From contig NZ_CP007509.1 of assembly GCF_000661915.1 (NCBI RefSeq), positions 496,001 through 560,000 of the forward strand: a stretch of DNA of 64,000 bases, in the 5' to 3' direction. The translations under genes and the position numbers were made by a program. The notes below the pieces were generated by a model that worked only from the letters and a program-made list of their open reading frames with translations, did not search any database and was not told where the DNA came from. This DNA comes from Stutzerimonas decontaminans. GTDB taxonomy: Bacteria > Pseudomonadota > Gammaproteobacteria > Pseudomonadales > Pseudomonadaceae. The stretch's first letter is position 1. Each line of letters opens with the position of its first letter. This document shows, in pieces, positions 16,712 to 28,381 of this stretch.

Positions 16712-18010
16712 TCAGGGTTGGGCGCGCAGACGGCCGAGCAGCTCCTGGGTAGGGTGCCCGTCGGCCGGCCAGCCCAGGCGTTGCTGGAAGCCGCGGATGG
16801 CCTTGCGCGTATTGGCGCCGATGATGCCATCCGGTGTGCCCGGGTCGAAGCCTTGGGCGACGAGGCGCTCCTGCAATTCCAGACGCTCGGAGCGACTGAG
16901 CGGCTGCTCACCGCGTGGCCAGCTGCCGGCAACCTGTCCCTTGCCTTGGAAACTCTCCGCCAGCAGGCCGATGGCTAGCGCATAGGCCGAAGAATTGTTG
17001 TAGCGCAGGATGGCCCGGAAGTTATCCATGATGAGAAACGCCGGGCCCCGATGCCCGGAAGGCAGCAGCAGGCTGGCGTTGGCTTCATCCTGGCCGCTGG
17101 GCAGGCCGCTAAGGCCAAGGCGGCGCCACTCGGCAAGTGGCTTACGGATCTCGTTATCGGCCAATGCGTAGTCGAATCCTTTGGGCAGTTGCACCTCGAA
17201 CCCCCAGGGGTGCCCCTGTTTCCAGCCGGATGCCTGCAGGTAGTGTGCGGCCGAAGCCAGGGCATCGGCTGAGCTGTTCCAGATGTCGCGCTTGCCGTCG
17301 CCGTCGAAATCCACGGCGTGGGTGTTGTAGGTGGTCGGAATGAACTGCGTCTGGCCCATGGCGCCGGCCCAGGAGCCGCGCATCTGCTGCGGCGACACAT
17401 CGCCGTGCTGGAGGATTTCCAGGGCAGCGATCAGCTGGCTCTTGGCAAAGGTCGGACGCCGACCCTCATGGGCGAGGGTGGCCAGCGAGCGGATCACCGA
17501 TTTGTCGCCCATGATCTGGCCGAAGCTGCTCTCCAGCCCCCAGACGGCAACCAGAGTTTCGCGATCGACGCCATAGCGCGCCTCGATCTTGTCCAGTGTG
17601 GCGGCATGCTCGCTGAGCAGGCGCTGGCCGCTGCGCACGCGCTGGGGGGAGATGGCGCCTTCCAGGTACTGCCACACGGGACGAGTGAATTCAGGCTGGC
17701 TGCGATCGGCGGCGATCACTGCAGGATCGGGTTCGACGCCGGCGAACGCCTGATCGAAGGTCTTGGAGGAAATACCTGCCGCCAGGGCTTCGCTACGAAA
17801 CTGATCGCGCCACTGGCTGAAGCTCAGATGAGGACTTTCGGGGACCAGCCCGACCGATGCGGTGTTGCTATGCGCACTGCTTGACGGCGGGGCGTTACTG
17901 ACCAGAGTGGACTGCGCAAGAGGTTCGGCTGCACAGGCAACGACCAGGCTCATCGCGGACGCGGCAACCAGGGTACGTAGCAGCAGAACGGGAACGAAGG
18001 TGTGATACAT
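16712..18010 (-). CDS. MltB-family lytic murein transglycosylase lipoprotein with peptidoglycan-binding domain
   Basis: Starting at the ATG at 18010 the protein has 432 residues; an in-frame start 14 codons upstream would spoil the signal peptide. The lipobox VVAC has Cys26. The SLT domain (about 60-350) carries the catalytic Glu160 in VWGLESSFG and the AGAMGQTQFIPTTY run. Residues about 370-432 form a PG_binding_1 domain. It is a paralogue of the MltB at 10884, but with a lipid anchor and an extra binding domain. It lies 62 bp downstream of arfA, in the same direction. Confidence 0.92.
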   Translation of the reverse strand: MYHTFVPVLLLRTLVAASAMSLVVACAAEPLAQSTLVSNAPPSSSAHSNTASVGLVPESPHLSFSQWRDQFRSEALAAGISSKTFDQAFAGVEPDPAVIAADRSQPEFTRPVWQYLEGAISPQRVRSGQRLLSEHAATLDKIEARYGVDRETLVAVWGLESSFGQIMGDKSVIRSLATLAHEGRRPTFAKSQLIAALEILQHGDVSPQQMRGSWAGAMGQTQFIPTTYNTHAVDFDGDGKRDIWNSSADALASAAHYLQASGWKQGHPWGFEVQLPKGFDYALADNEIRKPLAEWRRLGLSGLPSGQDEANASLLLPSGHRGPAFLIMDNFRAILRYNNSSAYALAIGLLAESFQGKGQVAGSWPRGEQPLSRSERLELQERLVAQGFDPGTPDGIIGANTRKAIRGFQQRLGWPADGHPTQELLGRLRAQP

Positions 18011-18072
18011 GCACCACTCTCGAAACGTGTCGTCGGCCGCAGACATTATCACGCTTTGGCGGTGTTGGGTTT

Positions 18073-18231
18073 TCAGGCTGCCAGAAGGACCGAAGCCTCC
18101 CAGTTGGTGGACTGGGAGGCTTCGCGGCGATAACTGCCTTTGCCTTTTTTCGGTGTTTCCTGGCGTTGGCGGAACAGGGGTTGCGCGACCAGGCGCTTGG
18201 CCTTGTTCGGCCGTTTCTTGCGTGTGCTCAT
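18073..18231 (-). CDS. arfA: Alternative ribosome-rescue factor A
   Basis: This 52-codon gene runs from the ATG at 18231 to the TGA at 18073-18075. The protein has the ArfA signature: QPLFRQR (residues 17-23), KKGKGSYRRE (28-37) and NWEAS (43-47), in a very basic polypeptide. ArfA recruits RF2 to ribosomes stalled on mRNAs without a stop codon and backs up tmRNA. As in Escherichia coli, the mRNA has a strong hairpin inside the coding region just before the stop (listed separately), which should make the message itself non-stop after cleavage. A GAGGGAA-type ribosome site precedes the ATG. The likely downstream neighbour on the same strand is the transglycosylase gene. Confidence 0.93.
   Translation of the reverse strand: MSTRKKRPNKAKRLVAQPLFRQRQETPKKGKGSYRREASQSTNWEASVLLAA
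18092..18123 (-). promoter_or_regulatory. Hairpin inside arfA coding sequence (RNase III/tmRNA control element)
   Basis: A perfect 13-bp stem (18092-18104 with 18111-18123) with a 6-base loop covers codons Glu37 to Ser47 of arfA, just before the stop. In E. coli, RNase III cuts the comparable hairpin. The resulting non-stop message is tagged for decay by tmRNA, so full ArfA accumulates only when tmRNA fails. No T-run follows, so a cleavage site is more likely than a simple terminator. Confidence 0.85.
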
Positions 18232-18324
18232 CCGATTTCCCTCATGGTGGCCCGCTGTCGGGCGAGGGCATCATAGGCCTTGTACAAAAAATGTCCAGTG
18301 CGGACCTATGAAGCGTTCTGGCTG

Positions 18325-19353
18325 CTAGGCGCCGATTCGGCGCCCGCTCAGTTGCAGGCAGATGTCGGCCAGTCCGATCCAGGGGTCGCCGGCCGCCTGG
18401 CCCTTGATCTGTTCGTCGATGCGTTGCGCATCCATCAGCAATCGGCTCCAGCCGGCCACGTTGTGCCGTTGCAGTGCCTTGGAAACCAGCGGACGGCGCT
18501 TGTCCCAAACCGGCGGTCGGGCTTGACTGAAGGCGCGGTCGAGCGGGATGCCCTGGGCATACTGCTGCGCGATATTGGCCAGCAGGCGCAGTTCGCGCGC
18601 CAGCGCCCAGAGGATCACCGGCGCTTCGACCCCTTCACCGCGCAGGCCCTCCAGCATGTGCAGGGCGTGAGCCGCCTGGCCATGCAGAGTAGCGTCGATC
18701 AGGCCGAAGACATCGTAGCGGGCGCTGTCGGCGACTGCAGCTTGCACGGTGTCCGCGGTGACTTGGCCGGCTTCGGCAAGCAGTTTGAGCTTTTCGATTT
18801 CCTGTGCCGCAGCCAACAGATTGCCTTCAACCCGGGCGGCGATCAGTTCAACCGCCTCCTGATCGGCGGACAGGCCCGCCTGGGCCAGGCGTTGGCGAAT
18901 CCATTGCGGCAACTGCGCGGCATCTACCGGCCAGATCTGCAGGAACTGCACGTCCTTGCCGTCGATCAGCGCTTTCGCCCATTTGGTCTTCTGCGTGCTG
19001 CCATCGAGCTTGGGCAGGCTGATCAGCAGAACGGTGTCCTCGGCCGGGCGCGCCAGGTAGTCCAGCAGCGCAGCGGCGCCCTTGTCCCCGGGCTTGCCGT
19101 TGGGAATGCGCAACTCGAGTAGGCGTTTTTCCGCGAACAGCGACAGGCTGGCGCCGGCCTCGATCAGCTGGCCCCAGTCGAAGCCGGTTTCCACATGAAA
19201 GACCTGACGCTCGCTGTAGCCCTTTGCGCGCGTCGCGGCACGGATCGCATCGCAGGCTTCCTGGCACAGCAGGTGCTCATCGCCACAGACGACGTAAACC
19301 GGCGCTAGAGGGCCTTGCAGGTGTTTGCCGAGCTGAGCGGGGGAGAGCTTCAT
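18325..19353 (-). CDS. holA: DNA polymerase III subunit delta
   Basis: A 342-residue protein of HolA length and type: it starts MKLSPAQLGKHL, has the YVVCGDEHLL run near residues 19-28 and PNGKPGDKGAAALLDY near 84-99. Delta opens the beta clamp within the clamp loader. It follows lptE by 36 bp and lies in the usual leuS-lptE-holA order. Confidence 0.96.
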   Translation of the reverse strand: MKLSPAQLGKHLQGPLAPVYVVCGDEHLLCQEACDAIRAATRAKGYSERQVFHVETGFDWGQLIEAGASLSLFAEKRLLELRIPNGKPGDKGAAALLDYLARPAEDTVLLISLPKLDGSTQKTKWAKALIDGKDVQFLQIWPVDAAQLPQWIRQRLAQAGLSADQEAVELIAARVEGNLLAAAQEIEKLKLLAEAGQVTADTVQAAVADSARYDVFGLIDATLHGQAAHALHMLEGLRGEGVEAPVILWALARELRLLANIAQQYAQGIPLDRAFSQARPPVWDKRRPLVSKALQRHNVAGWSRLLMDAQRIDEQIKGQAAGDPWIGLADICLQLSGRRIGA

Positions 19354-19362
19354 GATGCGAAG

Positions 19363-19384
19363 ACGGGGGCCTTGAGGCCCCCGT
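19363..19384 (-). terminator. Intercistronic hairpin between lptE and holA
   Basis: A 9-bp perfect stem ACGGGGGCC/GGCCCCCGT around a 4-base loop lies exactly between the lptE stop and the holA start. The bases after it on the minus strand (CTTCG) are not a T-run, so it may act as an attenuator or an mRNA stabiliser. Confidence 0.4.
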
Positions 19385-19389
19385 ACCTG

Positions 19390-19995
19390 TTACTGGATGG
19401 GCAGCTGGATGGGCGACTGTTGCGGCTGTGCATCCTGGGCGCGGCGGGCTGCTTCCATGGCTTCAGCTTCGGCACGTGCCTTGGCTTCGGCTTCCTGCTG
19501 CAGGCGATCGAGCTGCGACGGCGTGATGCGCTGGATGCGCAGGGCCAGTTGTTGCAGCAGCTCGCGGCGCATTTCCTGGCGCAGCTGATCGCCTTCCTGG
19601 GACGAGCCGATCAGGTTGTTGCTGTCGTGCACGTAAACCTTCTGTACCTCGATGCTGTCTTCGAGCAGCAGCAGGTCTTGTGGGCCACGGAATTCGTAAT
19701 CAAGGGTACTGGTCAGTTCGTACTCAGCGCTGCGTGCCGAGCTGGTGTAGCTCGCGGTGCGCTGGCGGGTCTGTTCGTTGGCCAGGTTGAGGCTGTACTT
19801 GGCGGCCGGAGTGACGCGTACGCCGTTGCTCTTGAGCAGGTCTTCGAGCTGCTGCACCGTTTCGCCGTAGCTGTTGCGTGCTTGCAGGTTGACTTCCTTG
19901 AGGCCGAACTCGACGTCGCCGGTGCCGCGCAGCTGGAAGCCGCAGGCACTCAGCAGCAGTGTCAGGCCCAGCACCATCAGATTCCGTTTGTTCAT
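19390..19995 (-). CDS. lptE: LPS-assembly lipoprotein LptE
   Basis: The 201-residue lipoprotein has the lipobox LSAC (Cys18), followed by GFQLRGTGDV, the typical LptE/RlpB beginning. The C-terminus is rich in Gln, Ala and Glu. LptE plugs the LptD barrel in the outer membrane for LPS insertion. It is 43 bp downstream of leuS, its usual neighbour. Confidence 0.95.
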   Translation of the reverse strand: MNKRNLMVLGLTLLLSACGFQLRGTGDVEFGLKEVNLQARNSYGETVQQLEDLLKSNGVRVTPAAKYSLNLANEQTRQRTASYTSSARSAEYELTSTLDYEFRGPQDLLLLEDSIEVQKVYVHDSNNLIGSSQEGDQLRQEMRRELLQQLALRIQRITPSQLDRLQQEAEAKARAEAEAMEAARRAQDAQPQQSPIQLPIQ

Positions 19996-20014
19996 CTTGT
20001 TATCCCCTTGCAGG

Positions 20015-20032
20015 CCCGGCGCATGCGCCGGG
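20015..20032 (-). other. GC-rich hairpin between leuS and lptE
   Basis: CCCGGCGC/GCGCCGGG (8 bp) around a 2-base centre lies in the 43-bp gap, with no T-run. It is a possible mRNA processing or stability element. Confidence 0.3.
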
Positions 20033-20038
20033 GCCGAA

Positions 20039-22792
<2,754 letters not shown>

Positions 22793-22905
22793 CTAGGGAA
22801 ACCCGATTTCCGTATCCGGCGGGGGCTCCGTCCGTCGCGCGCGGCCTGAGGGAGTCAGGCTGAGCTACGCTTAATCCAGGGCGGGGCGAAAGCGAGGTGA
22901 GTTTG

Positions 22906-23358
22906 ATGAACAGAGAGCCGCAGTCCGACGACGGCAGTGTATATGCGCGGGTGCTGCAGCGATTGAGTTCGGCGTTGCAGGAAGCGGAACGTGGATCGAG
23001 TGGCGAGCCAGGCGCCGCGGGCGAGCTGGAGGTGCGTGGCCTTACGCCTGCGGAGTTCGAGCTGATCCGTGCCTATCTCCAGCGTGACTCGCAATGGCTC
23101 TCCGGCTGGCATGCCGCCGCGGAAGAGCAAGCTCATCTGACGCGGCAGGCGCTGCGTCCCACGGCACGTGGCGGCTGTCGGCAGCGGAACGGCTCGCGCG
23201 CCAGGCATGCCCCGCTGGCATTAAAGCAAACATTGAGCTGCGCGCTGTGCAATTCCGAGGTGAGCTGGCCGGAAGGCGCAGGCCCGGCGGCTTGCCCGGC
23301 CTGTGGCTCGCAGCTGCTGCGCGCGCGCCAACGTCTGCATACCTATCCGCGTCATTGA
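22906..23358 (+). CDS. Zinc-ribbon-containing protein
   Basis: Starting at the ATG at 22906 (AGGTGAG upstream), the protein has 150 residues. The N-terminal part is helical and acidic. The C-terminal part holds CALC...CPAC (about residues 110-131), a four-cysteine zinc ribbon of the kind in DUF1451/YbeL-like proteins next to leuS in pseudomonads. Residues about 84-103 are unusually Arg/Gly-rich, and the +1 frame in that stretch looks more coding-like, so two small compensating frameshifts are possible. The function is unknown. Confidence 0.7.
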   Translation: MNREPQSDDGSVYARVLQRLSSALQEAERGSSGEPGAAGELEVRGLTPAEFELIRAYLQRDSQWLSGWHAAAEEQAHLTRQALRPTARGGCRQRNGSRARHAPLALKQTLSCALCNSEVSWPEGAGPAACPACGSQLLRARQRLHTYPRH

Positions 23359-23423
23359 GCCAAGCCTGCGCCGACAAATGCGCCGCCAGCCGCTAGAGTG
23401 TCGGCCTTTGCCGGAGAGCTTGG

Positions 23424-24197
23424 ATGCCGATTCGCTATTTCTTCAAGCAACTGCTGCTGCCACCGGGTCTGCTGCTGCTTCTACTGTTGCTTGGCTGGTG
23501 GCTGCGTCGCCGCGCGCCTAGGTTGGCTGCGTTTTGCTTTATCAGCGGATTAGCAGGGCTGTGGCTGATGAGTTTGCCCGTCGTGGTCGAATGGACCGCG
23601 CGTCTGGTCGAGCGCGAGCCGGCGCTGGTAGAGACGCAGTGGGCGCAGCTGCGTGAAGAGGCTGGCGCCATCGTGGCGCTGGGGGCCGGGCGCGAGCAGA
23701 GTGATCCGGCCTGGGGCGGCGATCAGCCCGGCTACACAGCACTGGAGCGCCTGCGTTATGCCTCGCGGCTGGCCAAGGCGTCGGGGCTGCCGATTCTCAC
23801 CAGCGGTGGCCTGCACTTCGGCCAGCAACCCAGCGAGGCCATGCTCGGCGCGGAGGTTTTGCAGCGTGATCTGGGTGTACCGACTCGCTGGCTCGAGGAG
23901 CGCAGCCGCACGACCTGGGAGAACGCAGTTTTCAGCGCCGAGATGCTGCGCGCCGCCGGCATCGAGCGCGTGGTATTGGTCACCTCGGCATCGCACATGC
24001 CGCGCTCGCGCTGGTGCTTCGAGCAAAACGGTATCGAGGTGATCGCTGCGCCGGTGGGCTTCATGGGCGTGCCCAATGGTCGGCCGTTGAATGGCTGGTT
24101 GCCGGAGGCCAAGGCCTTCTGGCAGAACGGTATGTTGCTCAATGAGGTCGTGGGGATGGCCGTCTACCCGCTGGTTTATAGTGGCGTGGCCGAGTGA
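23424..24197 (+). CDS. YdcF/ElyC family (DUF218) membrane-anchored protein
   Basis: The 257-residue protein has two N-terminal hydrophobic segments (about 8-26 and 32-55) and a periplasmic DUF218 domain with VALGAGRE, GLPILTSGGL, RSRTTWENA and VTSASHMPRS. E. coli ElyC and SanA in this family affect envelope integrity and undecaprenyl-phosphate use. The biochemical activity is not settled. Confidence 0.88.
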   Translation: MPIRYFFKQLLLPPGLLLLLLLLGWWLRRRAPRLAAFCFISGLAGLWLMSLPVVVEWTARLVEREPALVETQWAQLREEAGAIVALGAGREQSDPAWGGDQPGYTALERLRYASRLAKASGLPILTSGGLHFGQQPSEAMLGAEVLQRDLGVPTRWLEERSRTTWENAVFSAEMLRAAGIERVVLVTSASHMPRSRWCFEQNGIEVIAAPVGFMGVPNGRPLNGWLPEAKAFWQNGMLLNEVVGMAVYPLVYSGVAE

Positions 24198-24296
24198 GTC
24201 GATTTCGCCGCCGTGGTGGTGCGTGCTCCAGGCTCCAAAGGCCCGGGCAGAGAACCTGCAGGGCGGCTTTCAAGTCCACCTACAGCTTGCGCATTC

Positions 24297-25811
24297 TCAG
24301 ACCACGGCCCGGCGCCTGATCAGCGCCCAGCCGAGTAGCAGCACGCACAGCGCAATCAACGGCCAGGAGCGCCAACGCAGATAGGGTGTCAGGCCCTGCA
24401 TCGCGGCAACCTCGCCATACAGCACGGCTTGTTCGAACTGGGGAATCTGTTCGGTGATCTGACCGTAAGGGTCGATCAGCACGGTGATCCCGTTGTTAGT
24501 CGCGCGGATCATCCAGCGCCCGGCTTCCAGAGCGCGCATCTGTGCCATCTGCAAGTGTTGCAGCGGGCCGATGGAGCGGCCGAACCAGGCGTCGTTGCTC
24601 ACAGTCAGCAGCAGGTCGCTCTGCGCCGCGAGGCCGGCAGCGAACTCCGGATAGACCACCTCGTAGCAGATGTACGGGGCAATCTGCAGCCCCCTGGCCT
24701 GCAGGAGCGGCTGGCCGGCTTCACCGCGGGCGAAGTCGGACATCGGCAGATCGAAGAAGGCGATCAGGCCGCGCAGCAGATCCTGTAGTGGCACGTACTC
24801 ACCGAACGGCACCAGTTTCTGCTTGAGATAGGTGCCGCTAGCATCACCGGCGGTGGTCAGACCGTTGTAATAGCGCAGATCCCCGTCGGCATTGGGTTGG
24901 CGTACCGGCACGCCGGTGATCAATGCCGAATCGCGCTGTTCGGCGAAGCCGGCCATCATCTTCAGATAGCCCTCAGCGTGTTCCTTGAGGATCGGCACAG
25001 CTGTCTCCGGCCAGACGATCAGGTCTGCCGGGCGGCTGCGAAAGGTCATGTCGCGGTACAGCAGCAGCTGCATTTCCAGCTTTTTCGGATCCCACTTCAT
25101 GCTTTGCGCGACGTTGCCTTGCACCGCGGCGACGGTCAACGGCTCGCCTTTGGGCGTGGTCCAGGCATGCCCGTTCAGCAGCGGCGCGGCAATCCAGGGC
25201 ACCGCCAGCAGCACGATGGCCAGCGCCAGACGCGGCTTCTCGGTACGCAGACGAGGTAGCGCGACCAGCAGCGTCGCGCTCAGTGCGATGGCAAAGCTCA
25301 GCAGCCAGACGCCACCGAGCGGAGCCAAGCTGGCCAGCGGGCCATCCAGCTGGCTATAGCCGATGTACAACCAGGGGAAGCCGGTGAGAACCCAGCCCCG
25401 CAGCGCATCGAACGCCAGCCAGAGTGCGCTGAAGGCCAGCGCGTCACCGAGCGCGGAATGGCGATTGCGCAGCAGGCGCACCCATAGCCAGCCAAGCAGC
25501 GCGAAGAACAGTGCCAGCCCGGCGACGAAGCCAAGAGTGAGCAGGCCGGCCAGGGCCGGCGAGGCCGCACCGAAATCATGAATGCTCACATAGACCCAGC
25601 TGACGCCCGAAGCAAACAGACCGAAGCCATAGCACCAGCCGCGCTGTGCCGCCTGCTTCGCTGCGGTATCCCGCAGGCCGAGGTACAGCAGCGCCACCGA
25701 CAGCAGGGCCAATGGCCAGATGTCGAAGGGCGCCAAGGAGAGGGTGGTCAGCGTGCCGGCGACCAGCGCCAGCAGATTGCCCGGCCAGCCGGGGCGGGTG
25801 ATCCAATGCAT
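24297..25811 (-). CDS. lnt: Apolipoprotein N-acyltransferase
   Basis: The ATG at 25811 with AAGGA upstream gives 504 residues. There are six or so N-terminal membrane segments, then a nitrilase-fold periplasmic domain. The catalytic Glu is Glu269 in VWPETAVP, the Lys lies in KLVPFGEYVP, and the Cys in ICYEVVYPE. Lnt N-acylates the N-terminal Cys of lipoproteins, the last maturation step. It is the last gene of the miaB-ybeZ-ybeY-corC-lnt group. Confidence 0.97.
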   Translation of the reverse strand: MHWITRPGWPGNLLALVAGTLTTLSLAPFDIWPLALLSVALLYLGLRDTAAKQAAQRGWCYGFGLFASGVSWVYVSIHDFGAASPALAGLLTLGFVAGLALFFALLGWLWVRLLRNRHSALGDALAFSALWLAFDALRGWVLTGFPWLYIGYSQLDGPLASLAPLGGVWLLSFAIALSATLLVALPRLRTEKPRLALAIVLLAVPWIAAPLLNGHAWTTPKGEPLTVAAVQGNVAQSMKWDPKKLEMQLLLYRDMTFRSRPADLIVWPETAVPILKEHAEGYLKMMAGFAEQRDSALITGVPVRQPNADGDLRYYNGLTTAGDASGTYLKQKLVPFGEYVPLQDLLRGLIAFFDLPMSDFARGEAGQPLLQARGLQIAPYICYEVVYPEFAAGLAAQSDLLLTVSNDAWFGRSIGPLQHLQMAQMRALEAGRWMIRATNNGITVLIDPYGQITEQIPQFEQAVLYGEVAAMQGLTPYLRWRSWPLIALCVLLLGWALIRRRAVV

Positions 25812-25928
25812 GGAGGTTCCTTGCGCAATAGATGCGGGAGGGGAGGCTAAGGGCAATGGGGCGGCCGGGCAAGCCGGTTCGGCGCGAGCTCCGCGCAGGC
25901 TGGCTGCGCGGGGTTGCTCGGTCGCGTT

Positions 25929-26771
25929 CTACGCGCTTTCCGTGCGGCTCAGACGCAGCATGTGCACGCGGCGACTATCGGCGTTCAATACGCGCACGCG
26001 AAAGCCGTCGATCTCGGTCACCTCGTTGCGCTTGGGCAGGTGACCGAAGGTGCTCATCACCAGGCCGGCAACGGTATCGAATTCGTCGTCGGGAAAGGCG
26101 CTGCCGAAGTACTCGTTGAAGCTGTCGATCGGTGTCAGTGCCTTGACCAGGAAGTCGCCGCTGGGCAGCGGGCGGATATAGCTGTCTTCCTCGACGTCAT
26201 GCTCGTCCTCGATATCGCCGACGATCTGCTCCAGCACGTCCTCAATGGTCACCAGGCCGGCCACGCCGCCGTATTCGTCGATGACAATGGCCATATGGTT
26301 GTGGTTGGCGCGGAACTCGCGCAGCAGGACGTTGAGGCGCTTGGATTCGGGCACGAACGTGGCTGGGCGCAGCAGATCCTTGATGTCGAAATTCTGCTGG
26401 TCCTCCTTGAGGATCAGTGGCAGCAGATCCTTGGCCAGCAGCACGCCGATCACTTCGTCCAGGCTTTCACCGACGACCGGATAGCGCGAATGCGCGGCGG
26501 CGATGATGGCCGGCAGGAATTCGCGTGGCGACTGATCGGCGCGGATGCTGATGACCTGCGAGCGCGGCACCATGATGTCGCGTACCTGCAGGTCGGCGAC
26601 CTGGATGGCGCCTTCGACGATGGCCAGTGCTTCGTTGTCGAGCAGCTTGTTCTGATGGGCTTCGCGCAGGACTTCCAGTAGCTCCTGGCGATTCTTGGGT
26701 TCATGGGCAAAAGCCTGGGTGATTCTTTCCAGCCAGGTCTTCTGCCCGCTGATCGATCGATCTTCGCTCAT
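25929..26771 (-). CDS. corC: CorC/YbeX family CBS-domain protein
   Basis: The 280-residue protein has a tandem CBS pair (about 68-190; runs IMVPRSQVISI and EYGGVAGLVTIEDVLEQIVGDIEDEHD) and a C-terminal transporter-associated CorC_HlyC domain (about 200-275). It has no membrane segments. It is linked to Mg/Co efflux and, in E. coli, to ribosome metabolism together with ybeY and ybeZ. It begins 9 bp after the ybeY stop. Confidence 0.96.
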   Translation of the reverse strand: MSEDRSISGQKTWLERITQAFAHEPKNRQELLEVLREAHQNKLLDNEALAIVEGAIQVADLQVRDIMVPRSQVISIRADQSPREFLPAIIAAAHSRYPVVGESLDEVIGVLLAKDLLPLILKEDQQNFDIKDLLRPATFVPESKRLNVLLREFRANHNHMAIVIDEYGGVAGLVTIEDVLEQIVGDIEDEHDVEEDSYIRPLPSGDFLVKALTPIDSFNEYFGSAFPDDEFDTVAGLVMSTFGHLPKRNEVTEIDGFRVRVLNADSRRVHMLRLSRTESA

Positions 26772-26780
26772 GTCGTTGAC

Positions 26781-27263
26781 TCAAGAGTCCTTGCAAGTGC
26801 CCGAAACGGGCGATTCTTCGGCATAGGGGTCGGGATGACCCAATTCGGCCAGCAGCTGACGCTCCAGATCTTCCATCTCCTCGGCTTCGTCATCATCGAT
26901 GTGATCGTAGCCGAGCAGGTGCAGGCAGCCGTGAATGACCAGGTGCGCCCAGTGCGCCGTCAGCGCCTTGCCCTGTTCTGCCGCCTCGCGCTCGACCACC
27001 GGTACGCAGATGACCAGATCGCCGAGCAGCGGAATATCCAGCAGCTCATCGGGGACATCGGCCGGGAACGACAGCACGTTGGTCGCGTAATCCTTCTGGC
27101 GCCAGGTGCGGTTGAGCTCGCGGCCCTCGTCTTCGTCGACGAGGCGAATGGTCAGTTCGGAGTCACCGCTGCGCTGGCGTAGCGCCAGTTCGCACCAGCG
27201 CTGCAGATCGGCGAGCGCCGGCGCAGCGCCGGAGCTGGCGCACTGTAGGTCCAGCTCAATCAT
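26781..27263 (-). CDS. ybeY: rRNA maturation endoribonuclease YbeY
   Basis: From the ATG at 27263 the protein has 160 residues. The zinc motif H3-x3-H-x5-H is seen as [11 protein letters not shown] with His111, His115 and His121. YbeY trims the 16S rRNA 3' end and takes part in ribosome quality control. The start overlaps the ybeZ stop by 8 bp; the upstream in-frame extension lies within ybeZ and is rejected. Confidence 0.97.
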   Translation of the reverse strand: MIELDLQCASSGAAPALADLQRWCELALRQRSGDSELTIRLVDEDEGRELNRTWRQKDYATNVLSFPADVPDELLDIPLLGDLVICVPVVEREAAEQGKALTAHWAHLVIHGCLHLLGYDHIDDDEAEEMEDLERQLLAELGHPDPYAEESPVSGTCKDS

Positions 27264-28263
27264 CGGTGGCGTCCTGTGCCGCACGCTTGCTGGCCGGAGA
27301 CTGGCGGTCTTCGAAGGACTCGTAGGCCTCGACGATGCGCTGTACCAGCGGATGACGAACCACATCCTTGGGCTTGAAATGGGTGAAGCTGATGCCGTTG
27401 ACGTCCTTCAGCACCTCTATGACATGCGCCAGGCCGCTCTTGGTGCCGCGGGGCAGGTCGACCTGGGTGATGTCGCCGGTGATCACCGCGGTGGAGCCGA
27501 AGCCGATCCGCGTGAGGAACATCTTCATCTGTTCCTGGGTGGTGTTCTGGCTTTCATCGAGGATGATGAAACTGTTGTTCAGCGTGCGGCCGCGCATGTA
27601 GGCCAGCGGCGCGATCTCGATGACCTGCTTCTCGATCAGGCGGGCGACGTATTCGAAGCCAAGCATTTCATAAAGCGCGTCGTACAGCGGTCGCAGGTAG
27701 GGATCGATCTTCTGCGCCAGGTCGCCGGGCAGGAAGCCGAGCTTTTCGCCAGCCTCGACTGCCGGGCGTACCAGCAGGATGCGCCGTACCTGCTCGCGCT
27801 CCAGCGCATCCACCGCGCAGGCCACCGCCAGGTAGGTCTTGCCGGTACCCGCCGGGCCGACGCCGAAGTTGATGTCGTTGTCGAGGATGGCTTTGACGTA
27901 GCGCTGCTGGTTGGCGCCGCGCGGGCGGATCATGCCTTTCTTGGTGCGCAGGGCGACGCCCTGATGGGCATTCGGATTGGCCAACTCTTCCATCCCGGAT
28001 TCCTGCAGGTACAGATGCACCATGTCGGGAGAGAGTTCGGTGTTCTTGGTTTCTCGGTACAGCCGACGCAGCAGCTGCTCGGCAGATTTGGCCACGTCGG
28101 TCGGGCCGATCAGCTCGAACTGATTGCCGCGATTGCGGATTTCCAGCTCAAGACGCTGTTCGATCAGGCGCAGATGCTCATCGAATTGGCCGCAGAGGTT
28201 GGCGAAGCGACGGGCTTCAAAGGGTTCAAGGGTAAAGCGATGCGGTTCTATGGGTGCGTTCAA
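27256..28263 (-). CDS. ybeZ: PhoH-like ATPase YbeZ
   Basis: The 335-residue protein has a P-loop GPAGTGKT at residues 136-143 and the Walker B-like FIILDESQN. It has the usual N-terminal KH-like extension. The PhoH family is an RNA helicase-like ATPase group; YbeZ pairs with YbeY. It lies 118 bp downstream of miaB. Confidence 0.96.
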   Translation of the reverse strand: MNAPIEPHRFTLEPFEARRFANLCGQFDEHLRLIEQRLELEIRNRGNQFELIGPTDVAKSAEQLLRRLYRETKNTELSPDMVHLYLQESGMEELANPNAHQGVALRTKKGMIRPRGANQQRYVKAILDNDINFGVGPAGTGKTYLAVACAVDALEREQVRRILLVRPAVEAGEKLGFLPGDLAQKIDPYLRPLYDALYEMLGFEYVARLIEKQVIEIAPLAYMRGRTLNNSFIILDESQNTTQEQMKMFLTRIGFGSTAVITGDITQVDLPRGTKSGLAHVIEVLKDVNGISFTHFKPKDVVRHPLVQRIVEAYESFEDRQSPASKRAAQDATDD

Positions 28264-28341
28264 GGGCTTTATTTATGGCCGTGGTCGGCGAAATGATGGG
28301 GGAAGAATAGCGCCGCGGGCGCAAAGCGGAAAGCGCTGGTG

Positions 28342-28373
28342 GTCGCGGCCCCATTGCATATAGGGGCCGCGAC
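28342..28373. other. Hairpin between miaB and ybeZ
   Basis: An 11-bp perfect stem GTCGCGGCCCC/GGGGCCGCGAC with a 10-base AT-rich loop lies 9 bp after the miaB stop. Neither side has a strong T-run (on the plus strand only CGTTTC follows), so it may be a weak or Rho-assisted terminator or a processing site. Confidence 0.4.
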
Positions 28374-28381
28374 TGCGTTTC

